Below, piece after piece: positions 60,672 to 64,000 of a stretch of 64,000 nt of DNA; the stretch's first letter is position 1; every line of letters begins with the position of its first letter. The stretch is from assembly GCA_934539245.1 (NCBI GenBank), contig CAKTCK010000005.1:10102-74101 (forward strand). Reading direction: 5' to 3'. The DNA is from an uncultured Faecalibacterium sp. GTDB taxonomy: Bacteria; Bacillota; Clostridia; Oscillospirales; Ruminococcaceae. The position numbers and the translations under genes were made by a program. The notes under the pieces are model-generated. The model searched no databases, was not told the origin of the DNA, and saw only the letters and a list, made by a program, of their open reading frames with translations.

Positions 60672-61709
60672 ATGAGCCAAGCCGCCGCGCAGCAGCCCTC
60701 CCGCAAAAAGACTGTGATCTCTCTGCTGGTGCTGTTGGCACTTACCTGTATCATCGTGTTTACTTTTAAGGATCACTGGGCCGAGATCACCACGGCGCTG
60801 GCACAGCTGTCGGTGTGGCAGGTGCTGGCGGTGCTGGCGGTCGGCCTCAGCTACCCCCTGCTGGAAGGGTGTGTGGCGTGGGTCATCGTGCGCAGCCGTC
60901 TGCCGCAGTTCAAGCTGTGGCAGGGGCTGGATGTAGGCTGGTGCGGCACCTTTGGCAACGTGGTCACGCTGGGTGCCGGTGCAGTACCGGTGCAGCTGTA
61001 CTATCTGCACAGAGCCGGGCTGCCGCTGGGCCCCGGCGCAGGCCTGATGACGTTGGAATACGTTTTCCACAAGAGCACCGTGCTTTTGTACGCCACCGTG
61101 ATGCTGCTGTTGCAGCGCCGCTGGCTTGCCGCCAACACCACCGGTGTCATGCGCTACCTGCCCATGGCATACGCTGTGGTAGCGGTAATTATCGTGGCGC
61201 TGGTGCTGCTGTGCGTCTCGCCTCTGGTGCAGAACCTCGCCCGCTGGCTGCTGGGCTTTCTGCCCAAGACCGAAAAGTGGCAGCAGCGCCGCGCCGACTG
61301 GCTGGAGCAGCTGGAAGTGCTGGGCACCGAGAGCCGCCGCCTGCTGGCAGATAAGCCCCGCTGCCTGAAAATTTTTGCCTTGCAGGCGCTCAAGCTGTTC
61401 GGGCTGTTCTGCCTGCCCTACCTGTGCATCCGGTTCATGGGGCTTTCGCCGCTGGGCTTCTGGCAGGTGCAGCTGCTCACCAGCCTGATGCTCTTCGTCT
61501 CCAACGCCCTGCCCAACGTAGCCGGGATGGGCTCCATCGAGACCGCCTTTCTGCTGGTGTTCGGCAGCTTTCTGGAGCGGGGCGAGGTGATGAGCGTGCT
61601 GATGCTCTACCGCATCGCCAGCTATTATGTGGTATTTGCCGCCAGCGCCGTGGGCTTTTTCATCGCCCAGCGGCATCTGGCTCAAATAGAGCCGCCAAAG
61701 GAGGGGTGA
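60672..61709 (+). CDS. LPG synthase/AglD-type membrane flippase-like protein
   Basis: 345 residues, eight or so membrane helices. GNVVTLGAGAVPVQLYYLHR, LMTLEYVFHKSTVLL and NALPNVAGMGSIETAFLLVFG with MLYRIASYYVVF match the lysylphosphatidylglycerol synthase transmembrane (YbhN/AglD, MprF flippase half) family. It lacks the soluble aminoacyl-transferase half of MprF, so it may flip a lipid. An extended -10 (TGCTATACT near 60627) gives it its own promoter 150 bases after the carrier operon. Confidence 0.87.
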   Translation: MSQAAAQQPSRKKTVISLLVLLALTCIIVFTFKDHWAEITTALAQLSVWQVLAVLAVGLSYPLLEGCVAWVIVRSRLPQFKLWQGLDVGWCGTFGNVVTLGAGAVPVQLYYLHRAGLPLGPGAGLMTLEYVFHKSTVLLYATVMLLLQRRWLAANTTGVMRYLPMAYAVVAVIIVALVLLCVSPLVQNLARWLLGFLPKTEKWQQRRADWLEQLEVLGTESRRLLADKPRCLKIFALQALKLFGLFCLPYLCIRFMGLSPLGFWQVQLLTSLMLFVSNALPNVAGMGSIETAFLLVFGSFLERGEVMSVLMLYRIASYYVVFAASAVGFFIAQRHLAQIEPPKEG

Positions 61710-61713
61710 GCAG

Positions 61714-62172
61714 ATGAAAAGCTTCCACATTCCCCGCACTGCTTTATTTTTTATCCTGTTTGCACTGGCAGCTTTTGCGGTGCTGTACCGCCCCATCGAC
61801 CTGAAAGCACTGGTACGCGCCAGCTCGCAGGGCACGCTCCGCACCGAGGAAGTGGCGCATTGGGGCAGCACAAACGAGATGGACTATCACCTCCTCTCCA
61901 TGGGCAGCGAAGCGTTCCAGCAAACGGCAGAATTGCTTTCCACCGTCTCCTGCCGCAAAAAGCTGAACCAGAACTATTCTGCCTACACCCACGATACCTT
62001 CCCGGTGCAGTCGGTCACCGTCAGCTTTTATGACGATGCCGAAAATCAGAAGTTCCTGCTGACGGTGTACTCCGACGGCGTGTGCATCCTGAACAGCGCC
62101 TTTGTCAGCGTAAAATATCCCGGCGGCGGCGCAGCACAGCTGTATGAACAGCTGGCGGGACTGGGGAAGTAA
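61714..62172 (+). CDS. membrane-anchored extracytoplasmic protein, unknown
   Basis: 152 residues. One N-terminal membrane helix or uncleaved signal (TALFFILFALAAFAVLY) is followed by a mixed alpha/beta domain (VQSVTVSFYDDAENQKFLLT). Its ribosome binding site AAAGGAGGGG overlaps the stop of the flippase-like gene, so the two are coupled. I do not recognise a family. It could assist the flippase on the outer face. Confidence 0.75.
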   Translation: MKSFHIPRTALFFILFALAAFAVLYRPIDLKALVRASSQGTLRTEEVAHWGSTNEMDYHLLSMGSEAFQQTAELLSTVSCRKKLNQNYSAYTHDTFPVQSVTVSFYDDAENQKFLLTVYSDGVCILNSAFVSVKYPGGGAAQLYEQLAGLGK

Positions 62173-62225
62173 AAACAAAAATCGGGGCGTGCAGGTGGTC
62201 AAGCTGCACGTCCCGTTTTTGTTTT
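62172..62225 (+). terminator. terminator of the flippase operon
   Basis: Long stem AAAACAAAAATCGGGGCGTG... / ...CACGTCCCGTTTTTGTTTT with one mismatch and a terminal T-run. Confidence 0.88.
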
Positions 62226-62234
62226 CTTTGCGTC

Positions 62235-62359
62235 GGCTGTGGTACCAAACACAGCCGGTGCCGCGCCGGAAGCAGCAGAGCAAACCGTGCTGCCGCTTCC
62301 CGTAGAAAAGAGAAAGGAATGGAGGAATGGAGCGGAGCGCTTGCAGACGCTCCTTTTTT
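62235..62359 (+). ncRNA. hairpin-rich segment ending in a terminator
   Basis: Three successive hairpins can form: GGCTGTG/CACAGCC (62235-62256), GGAAGC-AGCA/TGCT-GCTTCC (62268-62300), and GGAGCG/CGCTCC (62334-62353) followed by TTTTTT. There is no convincing open frame. It may be a small RNA or regulatory leader, or simply a chain of terminators. No riboswitch class is recognised, and no promoter is clear. Confidence 0.35.
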
Positions 62360-62370
62360 CTGGTGCAACG

Positions 62371-62390
62371 TGGTTAGAATTAGCTAACCA
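62371..62390. promoter_or_regulatory. inverted repeat upstream of pflB, copy 1
   Basis: TGGTTAG / CTAACCA arms around AATTAG. It shares the core GTTAGAATT with copy 2 at 62711, suggesting a common binding protein. Confidence 0.5.
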
Positions 62391-62710
62391 CCGCTGCGAG
62401 AACAGGATACCACAGACGGTTAGTCTTGTCAACCCTTAATTTGCAATTTTTTTCGCAAAGTGTGTGTGCCGCCGGGGTTTCGGCGTTTTTTCTACATTCT
62501 GCCCAAAGAAAGCCCTTTGCTTTGGAAGAAAACCCACTTGTTTTCTATTGCTTTTTAAAGTAGTTCTTGCTATTATAATAACGCAAGATTTTGTGGGCAG
62601 GTTTTTATTTTTGTCTACACCTTGTAGTAAGAGCTGCCGCTGCCGGCAGCGCAAGACCGTTTCGCCCCCAGAAAGCCGCCTATGAAGAGCGGTTTTTCAA
62701 AGGCTCATTA

Positions 62711-62726
62711 GTTAGAATTCGCTAAC
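62711..62726. promoter_or_regulatory. inverted repeat upstream of pflB, copy 2
   Basis: GTTAG, AATTCG, CTAAC, ending 14 bases before the pflB ribosome binding site. It is in the same orientation and nearly the same sequence as copy 1, about 340 bases upstream. Confidence 0.5.
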
Positions 62727-62751
62727 CGCGTAATGGAGCAAGGAGGTTCCA

Positions 62752-64000
62752 ATGATCCAGTTTGAACAGTGGGAAGGCTTTGAAGGCCGTATCTGGAAGG
62801 AAGAGGTCAATGTGCGTGACTTCATCCAGAAAAACTACACCCCGTATGACGGCGACGAAAGCTTTCTGGCAGGCCCTACCGAGGCTACCGATAAGCTTTG
62901 GGGTGCTTTGCAGCAGCTGCAGAAGGCCGAGCGCGCCAAGGGCGGCGTGCTGGATATGGAGACCGAGGTGGTCAGCAGCCTGACCTCCTACGGCCCCGGC
63001 TATATTGACGAAAACCTGAAGGATCTGGAGCAGATCGTGGGCCTGCAGACCGACAAGCCCCTCAAGCGCGCCTTTATGCCCTACGGCGGCATCAAGATGG
63101 CAGAGCAGGCCTGCACCACCTACGGCTACCAGCCCTCTGCCGAGCTGCACAAGATCTTTACCGACTACACCCGCACCCACAATCAGGCTGTGTTCGATGC
63201 CTACACCCCTGAGATGAAGAAGGCACGCCACACCCACATCATCACCGGTCTGCCGGACACCTACGGTCGCGGACGCATCGTGGGCGATTACCGCCGCGTT
63301 GCCCTGTACGGCATCGACGCTCTGATCCAGTTCAAGCAGGAGGATCTTGCCAACTGCGGCGACGGCACCATGACCGATGATGTCATCCGTCTGCGCGAGG
63401 AGATCGCCCGCCAGATCAGCGCCCTGAAGGGCATGAAGAAGATGGCCGAGACCTATGGCTACGACATCTCCCAGCCCGCCAAGGACGCCAAGGAGGCCTG
63501 CCAGTGGCTGTACTTCGGCTACCTGGCCGCCATCAAGACCCAGAACGGCGCTGCCATGAGCGTGGGCCGCATCTCCACCTTCCTGGATATCTACATCCAG
63601 CGCGATCTGGACAACGGCACCCTGACCGAGAGCCAGGCCCAGGAGCTGATCGACCACATGGTGATGAAGTTCCGCATGGTCAAGTTTGCCCGCATCCCCA
63701 GCTACAACCAGCTGTTCTCCGGCGACCCCGTGTGGGCTACCCTGGAAGTGGGCGGCATCGGCATGGACGGCCGCAGCATGGTCACCAAAAACTGCTACCG
63801 CTTCCTGCACACACTGGAGAACATGGGCCCCGCACCGGAGCCCAACCTGACCGTGCTGTACTCCTCTGCCCTGCCGGAGGCCTTTAAGAAGTACGCCGCC
63901 AAGGTTTCCGTCAACACCAGCAGCGTCCAGTACGAGAACGACGATGTGATGAAGCCCGTCTGGGGCGATGATTACTCCATCTGCTGCTGCGTGTCTGCCA
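62752..64000 (+). CDS. pflB: pyruvate formate-lyase PflB (3' end outside window)
   Basis: 416 codons from ATG at 62752 (AGGAGG upstream), open at the window edge. It matches formate C-acetyltransferase throughout: [30 protein letters not shown] in pieces, [20 protein letters not shown] and, at the very end, ICCCVSA holding the catalytic Cys pair (about 412-413). The glycyl radical loop would lie beyond the edge. The enzyme splits pyruvate to acetyl-CoA and formate under anaerobic conditions. A pflA activase gene may follow outside. Confidence 0.95.
   Translation, partial: MIQFEQWEGFEGRIWKEEVNVRDFIQKNYTPYDGDESFLAGPTEATDKLWGALQQLQKAERAKGGVLDMETEVVSSLTSYGPGYIDENLKDLEQIVGLQTDKPLKRAFMPYGGIKMAEQACTTYGYQPSAELHKIFTDYTRTHNQAVFDAYTPEMKKARHTHIITGLPDTYGRGRIVGDYRRVALYGIDALIQFKQEDLANCGDGTMTDDVIRLREEIARQISALKGMKKMAETYGYDISQPAKDAKEACQWLYFGYLAAIKTQNGAAMSVGRISTFLDIYIQRDLDNGTLTESQAQELIDHMVMKFRMVKFARIPSYNQLFSGDPVWATLEVGGIGMDGRSMVTKNCYRFLHTLENMGPAPEPNLTVLYSSALPEAFKKYAAKVSVNTSSVQYENDDVMKPVWGDDYSICCCVSA

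Larger units (their letters stand above)
62360..62747. other. long leader region of pflB
   Basis: No gene is visible. It contains a plus-strand promoter (TTGCTT 62548-62553, 17 bases, TATTAT 62571-62576 with TGC extension), a GCTGCCGGCAGC palindrome near 62640, and two copies of the GTTAG...CTAAC repeat at its ends. The pflB ribosome binding site AGGAGG is at 62741. Confidence 0.5.

Noticed and set aside
62226..62360. T-box or known riboswitch before pflB
   Set aside because: GGTACC and GCCGCG segments recalled a T-box, but there is no AGGGTGGNACCGCG core, stem I pattern or downstream synthetase gene.
62371..62726. Rex or Fnr operator upstream of pflB
   Set aside because: The arms GTTAG/CTAAC are too far apart for Rex (GTTAA-4-TTAAC) and lack the TTGAT/ATCAA halves of Fnr.

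Overview
The window reads as chromosome of a GC-rich Clostridia (Firmicutes) gut anaerobe. A Faecalibacterium-like member of the Oscillospiraceae is the best fit, judged from FabK-type fatty acid synthesis, the dcw cluster layout, pyruvate formate-lyase and codon use. This is inference; no 16S rRNA gene is present.

Bases 1 to about 14.6 kb are an AT-richer integrative element. Its right end lies beside a tRNA-Val gene whose 3' end faces it; its left end is outside the window. From left to right it holds a WYL regulator driving a small unknown protein and an HTH-dynamin GTPase (cut by the window edge), a divergent XRE regulator, a soluble FtsH-like AAA+/M41 protease, a ribbon-helix-helix/relaxase pair, an excisionase-type HTH protein, a coiled-coil unknown, an unknown protein paired with a HerA/VirD4-like ATPase, a second excisionase-like protein, a zinc-ribbon tyrosine integrase and a HipA-like kinase.

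From 14.6 to 21 kb there is ordinary chromosome: tRNA-Val, an iron-transport-type Cys-rich peptide, divergent HTH and LexA/CI-like regulators, trmO, a LysR regulator, a glycerophosphodiester phosphodiesterase and purC. Between purC and fabZ lies a convergent pair of very short transcription units. One encodes a 26-residue basic peptide and the other an antisense RNA, and the layout resembles a type I toxin-antitoxin locus.

From 21 to 29.7 kb one minus-strand operon encodes type II fatty acid synthesis in the order acpP-accD-accA-fabH-fabK-fabK-like-fabD-fabG-fabF-fabZ, mostly with 4-base overlaps. accB and accC are missing. From 29.8 to 42.7 kb follows the dcw division and peptidoglycan operon (mraZ-rsmH-ftsL-pbp-murF-mraY position-ftsW-murG-ftsQ-murE). 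The protein in the mraY slot has lost the catalytic residues of MraY.

From 42.8 to 51.9 kb come a coiled-coil protein with rsmD, a flavin reductase, a GH2 glycosidase with an altered acid/base region, a zinc-ribbon membrane protein, a DUF5685 protein, a DnaJ-domain protein, a lipoprotein, a TetR regulator and a membrane protein.

From 52 to 62.2 kb two divergent operons make up a probable envelope or lipid biosynthetic locus. The minus-strand operon encodes an acyltransferase-3 membrane protein, a coiled-coil protein and a glycosyltransferase. The plus-strand operon encodes two tandem AMP-dependent acyl ligases, a dedicated acyl carrier protein and an HHxxxDG condensation-type acyltransferase, followed by a flippase-like membrane protein and a membrane-anchored unknown. 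The window ends in pflB, preceded by a long leader with paired inverted repeats and a hairpin-rich segment.
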